A program made the translations under genes and the position numbers. Below, in pieces: positions 17,565 through 26,243 of a DNA stretch of 64,000 nt. The notes under the pieces are model-generated. The model had not been told where the DNA came from and searched no databases. It worked only from the letters and a program-made list of their open reading frames with translations. How positions within the stretch are numbered: position 1 is the stretch's first letter; the number at the start of each line of letters is the position of its first letter. Location of the stretch: contig NZ_OY763408.1 of NCBI RefSeq assembly GCF_963667405.1, positions 1,697,757 through 1,761,756 on the forward strand. The letters run 5' to 3'. This DNA comes from an uncultured Sphaerochaeta sp. (GTDB lineage: Bacteria; Spirochaetota; Spirochaetia; Sphaerochaetales; Sphaerochaetaceae).

Positions 17565-18542
17565 GTGAACAGATACCACTTGTTTTGGATTGTCATTCTT
17601 CTCCTCCTATTCACCTCTTGCGCAAAGCAGGAGAGTGTCGCCCAACAACCATATGAGGAACCTATGAGCGAACGCTTTGAATTTTTCCCTTTGGATATGC
17701 AACTTCGAACGACCCTTACCCCGCAAGAGGAAGAGGTCATCATTCACAAAGGCACAGAGTGGGCCTTCCGTGGTGCCTATACCGATCTTGAAGAGGAAGG
17801 CACCTACTACTGCAAATGGTGCGGTTCACCGCTGTACAGCTCAGAAAGCAAGTTCCATTCAGGTTGCGGCTGGCCCTCGTTTGATGAGGAGCTTCCCTTT
17901 GCCGTGACCAGGCATCCCGATCCCGATGGCAGCAGGACTGAGATAGTCTGTGCAACATGTGAAGGTCATCTGGGACATGTATTTCTGGGAGAGCGCTTCA
18001 CAGAAAAGGATACCCGTCATTGCGTAAACTCAATTTCACTGGTCTTTCGCTCGGGCCCACCGGTTGCGCAGGCAATCTTTGCCGGCGGCTGTTTCTGGGG
18101 CGTTGAACACCTCTTTGCACAAAAGGATGGCGTGTATTCCGCTGTAAGTGGATACACCGGGGGAACCACAGAAAATCCGAGCTATCAGGATGTGCTGACC
18201 CACTCCACCGGCCATTTGGAAGCCGTGAGGGTGCTCTACAATCCGCTGGTCATCTCCTATGAGGAACTGGCGAAATATTTCTTTGAGATCCATGACCCTA
18301 CACAGGCCAACGGACAGGGCCCGGATATCGGCAATCAGTATCTGAGCGCTGTTTTCTATCGCAGCAGGCATGAGTTTGAGGTAGCCGTCAGGCTCATCGG
18401 GCTTCTCGAGGCAAAAGGCTTGGGTATTGCAACAACCCTGCGCCCCGCCTCAACCTTCTATGTGGCTGAGGAGTACCATCAGGATTACTACGAGCGCAAG
18501 GGAACCCTTCCCTATTGCCATGCATACACCAAACGCTTTTAG
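17565..18542 (+). CDS. msrAB: Methionine sulfoxide reductase MsrB-MsrA fusion lipoprotein
   Basis: A 325-residue lipoprotein. The N-terminus is a lipobox signal peptide (LLLLFTSC, Cys at ~19). Residues ~45-165 are MsrB: the zinc-binding pairs CKWC and CATC are present and the catalytic Cys is in DTRHCVNSISL. Residues ~172-325 are MsrA with its catalytic GGCFWG. MsrA and MsrB reduce the S and R forms of methionine sulfoxide. Here both would sit outside the cytoplasm on a lipid anchor, repairing envelope proteins. The start is GTG with AGGAG 5 bases before it. The domain order B-A is the reverse of some other fusions. Confidence 0.95.
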   Translation: MNRYHLFWIVILLLLFTSCAKQESVAQQPYEEPMSERFEFFPLDMQLRTTLTPQEEEVIIHKGTEWAFRGAYTDLEEEGTYYCKWCGSPLYSSESKFHSGCGWPSFDEELPFAVTRHPDPDGSRTEIVCATCEGHLGHVFLGERFTEKDTRHCVNSISLVFRSGPPVAQAIFAGGCFWGVEHLFAQKDGVYSAVSGYTGGTTENPSYQDVLTHSTGHLEAVRVLYNPLVISYEELAKYFFEIHDPTQANGQGPDIGNQYLSAVFYRSRHEFEVAVRLIGLLEAKGLGIATTLRPASTFYVAEEYHQDYYERKGTLPYCHAYTKRF

Positions 18543-18630
18543 GTTTCGATTTCCCATGCTCCAACACCAGAGGGAAGTCGGTATCCAAACGTTTTCCCAG
18601 GCCTTCCTCTCCTTTCTGAGCTATTCACTG

Positions 18631-18663
18631 TCAGCAATGCCAAGGATGCCATGGCATTGCTGA
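18631..18663. terminator. Perfect 12-bp hairpin between convergent genes
   Basis: TCAGCAATGCCA and TGGCATTGCTGA form a perfect 12-bp stem with a 9-base loop. There is no T run on either side. It lies between the ends of msrAB (plus) and the hydrolase gene (minus) and may slow or protect both transcripts. The rest of 18543-18766 holds nothing I can recognise. Confidence 0.5.
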
Positions 18664-18766
18664 AGGTTGTCTAGCAAGGGACGGAACAGCATCGGGAAGA
18701 CCTGTTTCTTCTGTTGCACTCAATTGGGAATACGTCAAGGAACTCACTGTTGCTGGAATCGGTGCA

Positions 18767-20200
18767 TCATAGTTGAAACCTATCGCTGACAATCCACTTG
18801 GAAATATCTTCCAGAACCTTTATGTCGATTGTTATATCAATATTCCCATATTCTTCAGGAGCACCGGTTTCCGCCGGTTGGAACAGATGGTTGAGCCCCT
18901 CGTATACCTTGATTGTATTGCGAGTATTTCCTCCGGCAAGCAAAGCCTTTCTGATAGCCGGCACATGCAGTGCTGCAGAAATTTGTGTGTCTTTCGTTCC
19001 ATTCAGGATCAAGACGGGCACGGTTAGGCCTTTCAGGTAATCGGAAGGGTCAAGTGTGAGGAACGTCATATACCATGGCAAGAATAGTGCAGATACCTGG
19101 GCCCTTGCCTGGTCTTCGGACATTCCCATCGCCAGGAGTGTCTGCAGTACAGCCTCCTTGCGTTCCTCAAGTGTCCTCCCCTCATCCAAGACTGTGGCAT
19201 AGATGTCCAGGTTAGTCTGTACTGTCTGCGCGATATACGGCTCGGGAGCCTGTTGTGCCCTCAGAATGGCCGCTGTTTGGTCCTCGAGTACAGCCACTCC
19301 GTCAACACCGGAGCCAGCCATGAGCACCAGAAATGCCAGGTCCCGGTTCCTTTGGGCGACAATCGGTGCGATGATGCCACCCTCGCTATGTCCGAGGATG
19401 CCAATATTCCCTGCATCTACATACGGCAAGGACTTGAGGTAGTGTACGGCTGATTCGGCATCGTTCGCGAAATCCAACGATGTGGCGGCACTCGCATCGC
19501 CTTCTGACTCGGCGAAACCACGGTCATCATAGCGCAAGACCACAATCCCGGAACGTGTCAGTGCATCTGCCAGCACCAAGAACGGCCTATGGCCAAGCAG
19601 TTCTTCGTCCCGATTTTGTGACCCTGACCCGGTGACCAACACCACAGCGGGGAACGGGCCGTCCCCTTGTGGTCGTGTAATGGTTCCGGCAAGCTTGAAG
19701 CCCTCCGGTTGTTGTTTGAAATAGATGTCCTCGGCAATGTAAGGATACGGCTTGATAGGATCTTGCGGTCGTGCGTTCTCCTTGACTTCTCCCTTGTCAA
19801 GGACCAAGGGCAACGATTGTCCCATCTGGACAAAGGTCCCCGCTATCTGCTGTGTCACGTCATCGTAGGTTCCCGTGAATGTGGCTTGCAACTGCTCCAT
19901 ACCAATGGAGAGCTGGTTATGTTCCTGATGAATCGACGAGACTTTGAAATTCCTCAAACCTTGGGACGGAATCTGCAACAGGGCTTCATAGACTCCGTCG
20001 CCACCGGAGGTTATGGTGAAGCCCATTGCAAGCGAATCTGTCGGAGTGATGGCCAAGGAACCTTCCCAGTAGCCACAGAAGTCGACCAGTTCTTCCTTCT
20101 CGACGGGGACGGAGACAACGGCTGGTTCCGTTGTCTTAGTGGTGCATCCTGGAAACAAGGCTATCACGAGGACAAGCAATACGGTCATATGAATCTTCAC
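18767..20200 (-). CDS. Alpha/beta hydrolase lipoprotein (YtmA/BAAT-like esterase group)
   Basis: About 477 residues. A lipobox (VIALFPGC) gives an exported lipoprotein. Residues ~35-145 form a beta-rich DUF3887/lipocalin-like front part (FCGYWEGSL). The alpha/beta hydrolase follows: the nucleophile Ser is in GHSEGG, the Asp in NGTKDTQ and the His in GLNHLF, so the triad is complete. The substrate is not predictable. GTG at 20200 is preferred because GGGAG lies 8 bases before it; ATG at 20188 is an alternative. It is a lone gene facing msrAB. Confidence 0.85.
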   Translation of the reverse strand: MKIHMTVLLVLVIALFPGCTTKTTEPAVVSVPVEKEELVDFCGYWEGSLAITPTDSLAMGFTITSGGDGVYEALLQIPSQGLRNFKVSSIHQEHNQLSIGMEQLQATFTGTYDDVTQQIAGTFVQMGQSLPLVLDKGEVKENARPQDPIKPYPYIAEDIYFKQQPEGFKLAGTITRPQGDGPFPAVVLVTGSGSQNRDEELLGHRPFLVLADALTRSGIVVLRYDDRGFAESEGDASAATSLDFANDAESAVHYLKSLPYVDAGNIGILGHSEGGIIAPIVAQRNRDLAFLVLMAGSGVDGVAVLEDQTAAILRAQQAPEPYIAQTVQTNLDIYATVLDEGRTLEERKEAVLQTLLAMGMSEDQARAQVSALFLPWYMTFLTLDPSDYLKGLTVPVLILNGTKDTQISAALHVPAIRKALLAGGNTRNTIKVYEGLNHLFQPAETGAPEEYGNIDITIDIKVLEDISKWIVSDRFQL

Positions 20201-20248
20201 GCTAGTTCTCCCTATAGGGCAGCATTGGAATATTGAGCATTGTTCCAT

Positions 20249-20538
20249 AGTGTACCATTCTTGAGGATTGTCAACTGGAAGAGCAGATACATTTCATTGA
20301 GCGGTGATTCTGTCCTACGCACCAGAAAGCGGCAGGGGGCAGGATCAGCGAGATCGGGCCTTGGGGAGACCCAATCTCCCGGCAGGACCGTACACAGGAG
20401 GAGTGAGGCATACCGAGAATGGGGCGAGGAAAGCTTCGTGCAGTACGACCTGTCGCCCTGCAACTTCATCGAGCTACGCCGAATTCATGAGCGAGGAAAA
20501 AGACGAAGCAGGATTTCATCAGAATCACAGTTCACACA
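20249..20538. other. Gene-poor, GC-rich structured spacer
   Basis: No convincing gene. The part from about 20320 to 20470 is GC-rich and can fold: TTGGG-GAGA-CCCAA (20361-20374) is a GNRA-type tetraloop hairpin, and the overlapping GGGAGA-CCCAA-TCTCCC (20364-20380) is an alternative that excludes it. All frames here have atypical codon use. It may be a non-coding RNA or a remnant of a mobile element such as a group II intron; I see no matching conserved domain and leave it open. Confidence 0.4.
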
Positions 20539-20736
20539 ATGGATACGATGAAAAAGCTCGGCCTTGTCCAGGATGCCAAGATGATTGCTGCTTCCAAGGA
20601 GTGCGGAAAGCCAAGAAAGGCTGTTGATCCCAATCAGCCGAAACGCAGGCCTGGTCGTCCAAGAAAGAATCCAGAACCACAGAAAGCCGGATTTCGGTCA
20701 GCATATCGTGCATGGAATTGGGAAATCATCATTTAG
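20539..20736 (+). CDS. Possible small protein with an AT-hook
   Basis: A 65-codon frame with a basic core KRRPGRPRKN, which is the AT-hook (RPGRP flanked by basic residues) that binds the minor groove. There is no clear ribosome site and the end overlaps the convergent gene by 4 bases. It may be a small DNA-binding protein, the tail of a lost gene, or not expressed. Confidence 0.3.
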   Translation: MDTMKKLGLVQDAKMIAASKECGKPRKAVDPNQPKRRPGRPRKNPEPQKAGFRSAYRAWNWEIII

Positions 20737-21497
20737 TCTGCCAGGACGTCTGCACTGATCTGACAGGAGGCTACTACATAGGAGCCCTTGACCAAAGGCT
20801 TATTCAATTGCTCTTCAGCATAGACCAAGTCCAGATGGCCCATCTCCGTGGAAATGGTAGCTACCATGCATGAGGTGTTCTCAAACCCATGTTCCCGCTT
20901 TTCCACCCCGAGGACCGGGCCGCACAGCAGCATCATCGTCTCGCTCTTGAGAAATGCATCGCGCTGCTCTTCAGTCAAGCTCTCGTCGCGGGCCATGATA
21001 TAGTTGAAGGGCAACAGTTTCTTGTCCTCAAGCCGACTGCGCTCGTCTGTGGCCAGTTCATAGGCTTCCCTGCTGTCATAGACATCAAGGGCTTGGGGAA
21101 ATGCGCACACCTGCAGATTGAGAAGACTGTCCTCATCGATATGATCCAACGTTGCTGCGTGCACAAGTGTGGCAATGAAAGCACTGCGTTCCGATACGTT
21201 GGTCATCAGCAGGGTGATCGAAAGCACGTCACCCTTCCCTACCTGTGCAAGGGGCTTGGCACTCCACACGCAACGACCACTGAGGTGCATATCCACTCCG
21301 GCAATCTCCACGTCGTCATTTTGCACAACGGTGCGGAAAATGAGTGTCAATCCACTGTCCAACAGTTTGGTATAATACGCACCACCTGTTGCCTTGATGC
21401 GTTTTGCTTCCTTGAACCAGTGCATCAGCTTCTGTTGGTCAAGGACCCCATCCTTGGCGAGCAGTGTCAGTCCGGAATTTGCAAGATACAGTGCCAT
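20733..21497 (-). CDS. Unrecognised cytoplasmic protein
   Basis: A 254-residue soluble protein starting MALYLANSGLTLL, with no signal peptide or membrane helix and no motif I know. It is moderately acidic and has mixed alpha/beta character. The ATG at 21497 has AGGAGG 5 bases before it; an in-frame start further upstream lacks this and runs into the promoter of the divergent azlC. It appears to be transcribed alone. Confidence 0.7.
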   Translation of the reverse strand: MALYLANSGLTLLAKDGVLDQQKLMHWFKEAKRIKATGGAYYTKLLDSGLTLIFRTVVQNDDVEIAGVDMHLSGRCVWSAKPLAQVGKGDVLSITLLMTNVSERSAFIATLVHAATLDHIDEDSLLNLQVCAFPQALDVYDSREAYELATDERSRLEDKKLLPFNYIMARDESLTEEQRDAFLKSETMMLLCGPVLGVEKREHGFENTSCMVATISTEMGHLDLVYAEEQLNKPLVKGSYVVASCQISADVLAD

Positions 21498-21537
21498 GAA
21501 AGCCTCCTGAAGGCTGATAGTGTACCACAGAGGAGAC

Positions 21538-21566
21538 TTGCAGGAAAGGCACGGAACGGATAATCT
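21538..21566 (+). promoter_or_regulatory. Predicted promoter of azlCD, leaderless type
   Basis: TTGCAG (21538-21543), a 17-base spacer and TAATCT (21561-21566), ending 7 bases before the azlC ATG. No ribosome site is present. Confidence 0.45.
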
Positions 21567-21573
21567 GCTGATC

Positions 21574-22287
21574 ATGGACACCGAAAACCAAAGCCAACTC
21601 ACCTTTCACCAAGGGTTCGTGGAAGGATCCCCGATCTTTGTGGGTTACTTTCCCACGGCCATGGCCTTCGGTCTGGTATGCAGGGATCTGGGACTCAGGA
21701 TCTGGGAGGCAGTGCTCTTCTCAGTTACCAACTTTGCCGGAAGCGGCCAGTTTCTCGCAGCCAGCCTCATCCGCTCCGGCTCCATTTTGCTGGAGATTTT
21801 CATCAGCGTGCTGTTGATCAACCTACGGTACTCCTTCATGGGTGCTGAGCTGAGCAGAAAGCTGGAAAAAGGCATTGATGGGCCTGCACGTCTGCTGCTT
21901 GCCCATGGAACCACCGACGAGGTATTCAGTGTTGCGGTGCTCCATCGCTCACCCATCTCAAAACCCTATTTGGCAGGGCTGGAGCTCACAGCCTACCTTG
22001 GCTGGGTAAGCGGAACTGCAGTGGGATTTCTGGCAGGCATGGTGCTTCCCTCGGCATTACAGATGGCCGTTGGGGTCACCCTCTATGCAATGTTCAGCTC
22101 CTTGCTTGCCCAGGAGTTCCGCCAAAAAGGAAAGGATGTCCTCATCATCGCCCTCATCTCTGCCTCGCTCAATTCGCTGTTGATTCTGGTACTGAAATTG
22201 GGAGTTGGATATTCCTTTGTAATATCCATGCTCAGTGCGAGTTTCCTGGGAGCCTGGTTCATCAAGGAAGAGGAGTACCGTGCATGA
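21574..22287 (+). CDS. azlC: AzlC family branched-chain amino acid exporter, large subunit
   Basis: A 237-residue membrane protein of the AzlC/YgaZ family. The N-terminal GFVEGSPIFVGYFPTAMAFG and the segment NFAGSGQFLAASL are characteristic. With AzlD it exports branched-chain amino acids or analogues. About six to seven membrane helices are visible. The ATG overlaps no upstream gene and the stop overlaps azlD by ATGA. Confidence 0.92.
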   Translation: MDTENQSQLTFHQGFVEGSPIFVGYFPTAMAFGLVCRDLGLRIWEAVLFSVTNFAGSGQFLAASLIRSGSILLEIFISVLLINLRYSFMGAELSRKLEKGIDGPARLLLAHGTTDEVFSVAVLHRSPISKPYLAGLELTAYLGWVSGTAVGFLAGMVLPSALQMAVGVTLYAMFSSLLAQEFRQKGKDVLIIALISASLNSLLILVLKLGVGYSFVISMLSASFLGAWFIKEEEYRA

Positions 22288-22592
22288 ATGCAAATCTTCC
22301 CTTCATCATTCCCATCCTGGTAAGCGCCCTCGCTACGTTTCTGGTACGGATGCTCCCCTACTACGTTACCTTCCTTGATCGGCTTCCGCCGTTTCTGTCC
22401 CGAAGCCTCAGGTTGCTGCCCATTGCTGCCCTCGGCCCGCTCATCTTCCCCGGCGTCATCATGGATTTCCACCCTCGATGGTATGCAGGTCTTGTGGCTG
22501 TCATGGTTTCCTCAATCATCGCCTATCGGCGCAACGGTATGATCATCCCCATTCTCACGAGCATTCTGGTCACCTACCTGCTGTTGCTCTGA
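22284..22592 (+). CDS. azlD: AzlD family exporter, small subunit
   Basis: A 102-residue membrane protein with three to four helices and the family sequence TFLVRMLPYYVTFLDRLPPF. It forms the exporter with AzlC and is translationally coupled to it through an ATGA overlap. Confidence 0.92.
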   Translation: MNANLPFIIPILVSALATFLVRMLPYYVTFLDRLPPFLSRSLRLLPIAALGPLIFPGVIMDFHPRWYAGLVAVMVSSIIAYRRNGMIIPILTSILVTYLLLL

Positions 22593-22593
22593 C

Positions 22594-22623
22594 TTGCATG
22601 CAGGTACCTTTTCGTCATACGAT
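22594..22623 (+). promoter_or_regulatory. Predicted promoter, leaderless type
   Basis: TTGCAT (22594-22599), an 18-base spacer and TACGAT (22618-22623), ending 5 bases before the ATG at 22629. Confidence 0.5.
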
Positions 22624-22628
22624 AAGGC

Positions 22629-23303
22629 ATGTTTGATGCACACCGCCATTTCAGCAGTGCCAAAGCCTGCGCCAACGCCCTCTATGCAACCAGCAAAACG
22701 GGCGAATGGGGACGCCTGAAAGGCATGCACCACCCTTCTGTCGGGGGTATCGGGGCCTTGCCGGAAAAACCGTTGCCAACGGCTGAACTGTTGTATGAGT
22801 ATGTGTCCAAACAAGCAGATCTGCAGATAGCTGAAGTAGGTTTGGACCGAAGGTGGCCGGATGCAGAAGCACAGCAACTCTTTTTATTGGAAGTATTGGA
22901 CATTGCTTATATCCTGGAGCGTAGCGTAAGCCTGCACTGTGTACGAAGGGATGGTTTGCTTTTGGGTCTGCTCAAGCGGCAGGGCAAACACCTCCCCACT
23001 TTGCTCTGGCATGGATGTACCCTGAGTTGGGAGAGTGCCCACCAAGCATCAAGGATGGGAATCATCCTTTCTTTTGCCCCCTCGCTGTACACAAGTGCGC
23101 TGGCAAGGGAAGGCAAGCGACTGGTGACGCTTCGCTACGCACTGGAAACGGACTATGCACTGGAGATGGAAGAGCCATATGAGGCCTATCTGGAAAACCA
23201 TCTTGACGCATTCTCCGAGTTGACCGATACCTCCTGCGATACCCTGATAAGGAATAATGATGAGATCAGAGCAATTCTTACGAATCAGCCGTCTGCTCGG
23301 TGA
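22629..23303 (+). CDS. TatD-like metal-dependent hydrolase
   Basis: A 224-residue protein of the TatD superfamily (TIM-barrel amidohydrolase fold). The metal ligands can be followed: DAHRH at the N-terminus (usually D-x-H-x-H), AEVGLD for the Glu, SLHCVR and LWHGC for two His, and LETDYA for the last Asp. TatD enzymes act as DNA exonucleases or deacylases. It is about 30 residues shorter than usual. It overlaps the following tcdA gene by 44 bases, an arrangement that ties their expression. Confidence 0.8.
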   Translation: MFDAHRHFSSAKACANALYATSKTGEWGRLKGMHHPSVGGIGALPEKPLPTAELLYEYVSKQADLQIAEVGLDRRWPDAEAQQLFLLEVLDIAYILERSVSLHCVRRDGLLLGLLKRQGKHLPTLLWHGCTLSWESAHQASRMGIILSFAPSLYTSALAREGKRLVTLRYALETDYALEMEEPYEAYLENHLDAFSELTDTSCDTLIRNNDEIRAILTNQPSAR

Positions 23304-24066
23304 TGAGCAGGTCCTCTCACTCCACCAGAAACACGTGGTGGTGGTAGGGTTGGGAGCCGTCGGCGGCATGTGCCTCGAGTCGCTTGTCCGAAGCGGCGTA
23401 GGCAACCTCAGGCTTGTTGACTTTGATACGGTCGGCATCACCAACCTCAACAGGCAAGTCTTGGCCACCTACGACACCTTGGGCAAACTCAAGACAGAGG
23501 TGGCAAAAGAGCGGATGCAAGCAATCAACCCTTTCTGCACCGTTGAGGCGCTCCCCTTGTTTGTGCAAGCTGAAACCATGGATACCATACTTGAAGGCCC
23601 GATAGACCTCGTTGTCGATGCCATTGACTCCCTCAATCCCAAATGTGCCCTGCTCCAGGTAGCCTACGAGCGGGGCATCCCCGTGGTAAGCAGCATGGGT
23701 GCTGCGCTTCGGAGGGACCCATTCTTGGTCCGAAGATCCGACCTGATGGATACCTATGGGTGCCCTTTGGCACGCCAGGTACGCACTAACCTGCGCAAGC
23801 GTGGCATAGGCCGGGGCATTGATGTCATATTCAGCCCTGAGGTGGTGCGTTTCACCTACAAGGACCCAGAGGAAGAGGAACATGCCGATTTCAATGAGCA
23901 AATCATTGACCGCGGGCGAAAACGCAATGTATTGGGCAGCCTGCCCACGGTGACGGCAATCTTTGGGCAGAACCTGGCACACCTTGCCCTGACCAAGCTG
24001 CTGGATGAGGAGAACCTCAGCGGAGAGGCAGCCTGGAATCCGAAAGACAAGCAACCTATACGCTGA
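23260..24066 (+). CDS. tcdA: tRNA threonylcarbamoyladenosine dehydratase (TcdA-like, E1 family)
   Basis: A 268-residue ThiF/MoeB/E1-like protein. The nucleotide-binding loop is VVVVGLGAVGG and the adenylation region reads VDFDTVGITNLNRQ, typical of TcdA (CsdL/YgdL), which closes t6A37 to cyclic t6A in tRNA using ATP. AKERMQAINPFCTVEALPL also fits. The catalytic region is present, and length is normal for the family. Two adjacent ATGs are possible (23257, 23260); the second has better spacing to AAGGA. Confidence 0.88.
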   Translation: MRSEQFLRISRLLGDEQVLSLHQKHVVVVGLGAVGGMCLESLVRSGVGNLRLVDFDTVGITNLNRQVLATYDTLGKLKTEVAKERMQAINPFCTVEALPLFVQAETMDTILEGPIDLVVDAIDSLNPKCALLQVAYERGIPVVSSMGAALRRDPFLVRRSDLMDTYGCPLARQVRTNLRKRGIGRGIDVIFSPEVVRFTYKDPEEEEHADFNEQIIDRGRKRNVLGSLPTVTAIFGQNLAHLALTKLLDEENLSGEAAWNPKDKQPIR

Positions 24067-24128
24067 AGACGCAATTTCTCCCCGCCTGCTTTGCATTGGG
24101 CAGGGCTAACACAACCATGCCCTGTCTT

Positions 24129-24719
24129 TCAGGAAATGCACCTGATCGGAGCGAAGAAGGCAGGAGTGTGGAAATCCGGCTTGAGTGTCCCGATCTCCTG
24201 GGCACAGAGGTAGTGGGGCTGGGCAAGTTTATCGCCACAGCAATAGAAATTTCCCTTCAGTGGGACCTCTTTTAGTGTTTCCCCTTCCTTGAGCACTCCC
24301 AGTTGCACCAAATCCAGACTCAGTTCAGCCTTCCACCGGCTTTGCTTGGTGTTGTTCTCCAGGATCTCCACTGAGCAGGGGATGCTTGCAATCAGGGGGA
24401 CAGGAAGCAGCTGCCTGTCATGACGGGACGTTCCCCTCCCTACCAGGATGCGGGTACTCGCACTGCATTCAACATTGATGTACTCATCGCTGTCCTGCCG
24501 CGCAAGAAACGCTTCGACACAACTGTCCTCCCAGACCTTTCCGTTGTGTTCACGAACCATGCGCCTGAGCTGCGGTTCACGAACCAGAAATCTCAGATGC
24601 AACGTAGATCCCTCCCAACTGAGATGCACGTTTGCCTCAACATCATCCGAATCCCCCCAACACTGGTGCAGCACCACAGGAAGACTATTGTCCAAAGGAA
24701 CCTTGTGTACCGTAATCAT
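24129..24719 (-). CDS. CBM9-like carbohydrate-binding domain protein
   Basis: A 196-residue soluble protein resembling the CBM9_2 group (DUF1083-like): the central EDSCVEAFLARQDSDEYINVE matches the family pattern W/D-S-C-V-E-x-F. In family members this beta-sandwich binds sugars, often reducing ends. There is no signal peptide, so it would be cytoplasmic. The ATG at 24719 has a GGGGG site about 9 bases before it. It is divergent to the lipoprotein gene at 24844. Confidence 0.7.
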   Translation of the reverse strand: MITVHKVPLDNSLPVVLHQCWGDSDDVEANVHLSWEGSTLHLRFLVREPQLRRMVREHNGKVWEDSCVEAFLARQDSDEYINVECSASTRILVGRGTSRHDRQLLPVPLIASIPCSVEILENNTKQSRWKAELSLDLVQLGVLKEGETLKEVPLKGNFYCCGDKLAQPHYLCAQEIGTLKPDFHTPAFFAPIRCIS

Positions 24720-24843
24720 TGCATCACACCCCCAGATACTTACAAAAGTATAGACGAGAAGCAGGTGCTGTCCAAGCACCGGATGAAGCAAAGAGGAAAG
24801 AAAGAAACCTTTGCAGACAGATACAAACCGAAGGAGAACCGAA

Positions 24844-25842
24844 ATGAAATCCAAACCAGTGCTAGGTGGGGTGTTTCTGCTTCTGCTGTTGCTTGCATTC
24901 GGGTGTGACAACAGCACCCAGCAACAAGAGAGGGCCACACTGCGGCTCATGCTGCACTCCGACCATTTTGCCAACCAGCGTGCTTTGACGCCCAGCCTTT
25001 CCTCCATGGAAATCGCAAGCTACCACATACATGGGACAGGACCGCAGGGACAGAGCATAGACATCGACTCTGCCCAAACGGCAGTGGCCATCGGCAATCT
25101 TGCCATCGGTACGTGGAATCTCCACGCAAAGGCGTTCAACAGTGAGGGAATCCCTCTGGTGGAGGGACAGGTGGAAACACTGCTTTCCAAGGCAAGCCCC
25201 GCTGCAACAATCACCCTCTCCTCCTTGGTGGGAACAGGGAGTCTGGATATCCAAATCCACTGGGATACAGCACAGGTGGCAAACGATGCCCGTCTGGAGG
25301 TGACACTGCTGGACCAGGAAGGATCGGCATGCACCATCCCCACTCCCCTGTTCGACAAAGAGGCGGGTACCGCATCCATCCAGACTCCGTTGGCAGCCGG
25401 ATCATATCTGATGCAACTACGGCTCTTCAGCCAGGAAGTGCTCGTCAGCGGGGCAACCCAAGCAATACGGATACTCGACCAAACGACAGCCGATGCCACC
25501 ATCGGGATGGTGATCGGAGACCTGTCAACAAAATTCGAGCTCGTTCTGATCAACAATACGACGCTGCCCATAGAAGGAACCATCACCTGTTCCCCAGCTT
25601 CCCCTGCTCCCAATGAACAGGTCACCCTCACCTACACACCGACCAATCTGGACGCTGAGCTCACTGTCAGCGACCTGGTCATCGATTGGTATTGCGAGGG
25701 GGAACTGGCAGCTTCCGATACCCGCACCCTCTGCACCATCCCGGATGCAGGCACACATCGGTACGATGTCATAGCCCATCATGAGAAACTGGGAAGCCTG
25801 GGCAGCTCTACCTTGCTGGTGACAATGCCCTATGCTCCCTGA
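24844..25842 (+). CDS. Hypothetical lipoprotein with Ig-like domains
   Basis: A 332-residue lipoprotein: signal peptide KSKPVLGGVFLLLLLLAFGC, then a Thr/Ser/Ala-rich beta-type sequence. Segments such as TPTNLDAELTVSDLVIDWYC and NEQVTLTY look like bacterial Ig-like repeats. No enzyme motif is seen. AAGGAG lies 7 bases before the ATG. It converges with and overlaps the end of ybgC by 13 bases. Confidence 0.72.
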   Translation: MKSKPVLGGVFLLLLLLAFGCDNSTQQQERATLRLMLHSDHFANQRALTPSLSSMEIASYHIHGTGPQGQSIDIDSAQTAVAIGNLAIGTWNLHAKAFNSEGIPLVEGQVETLLSKASPAATITLSSLVGTGSLDIQIHWDTAQVANDARLEVTLLDQEGSACTIPTPLFDKEAGTASIQTPLAAGSYLMQLRLFSQEVLVSGATQAIRILDQTTADATIGMVIGDLSTKFELVLINNTTLPIEGTITCSPASPAPNEQVTLTYTPTNLDAELTVSDLVIDWYCEGELAASDTRTLCTIPDAGTHRYDVIAHHEKLGSLGSSTLLVTMPYAP

Positions 25843-26243
25843 AGTGCGGGTATGAACCAGGCGGGCATCGGCATGGGACGGAGCGTCTCACTATTGATGG
25901 CCGCCACACGTACCAGCAGGGTACAGAGCACCTCATCAGAACGCGTCACCGTCTGGCGGAACACCATGGAGAATCGTTTGGAACTCTCCAATTCGGTCCG
26001 CACTTCCAACAGGTCGTCCAACAAGGCCGGCTTCTCGTAGTCGACGTTGATCGACTTCACCACAAAAGCTAGCTTCAGCGTGGCCGTGAGGGAACTCTGC
26101 GATCCCTCAAGGCCATGCTTGGCAGCAACTTCACGAAGCATTTCCGTACGGGCATGCTCTGCAAAATCCAGATAACGGGCATGATAGACAATGCCTCCGC
26201 AGTCTGTATCACTGTAGTAGACACGAATCGGGAAACTGTACAT
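25830..26243 (-). CDS. ybgC: Acyl-CoA thioesterase, YbgC/FadM type
   Basis: A 137-residue hot-dog-fold thioesterase. The catalytic Asp lies in VYYSDTDCGGIVYHARYL, the defining motif of the 4HBT/YbgC group. Partners hydrolyse short or medium acyl-CoA. The start overlaps the last base of lysA, so it is the last gene of the dap operon. The link to lysine synthesis is positional only. Confidence 0.92.
   Translation of the reverse strand: MYSFPIRVYYSDTDCGGIVYHARYLDFAEHARTEMLREVAAKHGLEGSQSSLTATLKLAFVVKSINVDYEKPALLDDLLEVRTELESSKRFSMVFRQTVTRSDEVLCTLLVRVAAINSETLRPMPMPAWFIPALQGA

Noticed and set aside
20209..20220. CCCTATAGGGAG before the hydrolase start looks like part of a phage T7 promoter
   Set aside because: Only the end of the T7 consensus is present; the palindrome is explained by the ribosome site GGGAG.
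20400..20470. GCGAGGAAAGC recalled the RNase P RNA core
   Set aside because: The rest of the RNase P conserved sequence is missing.
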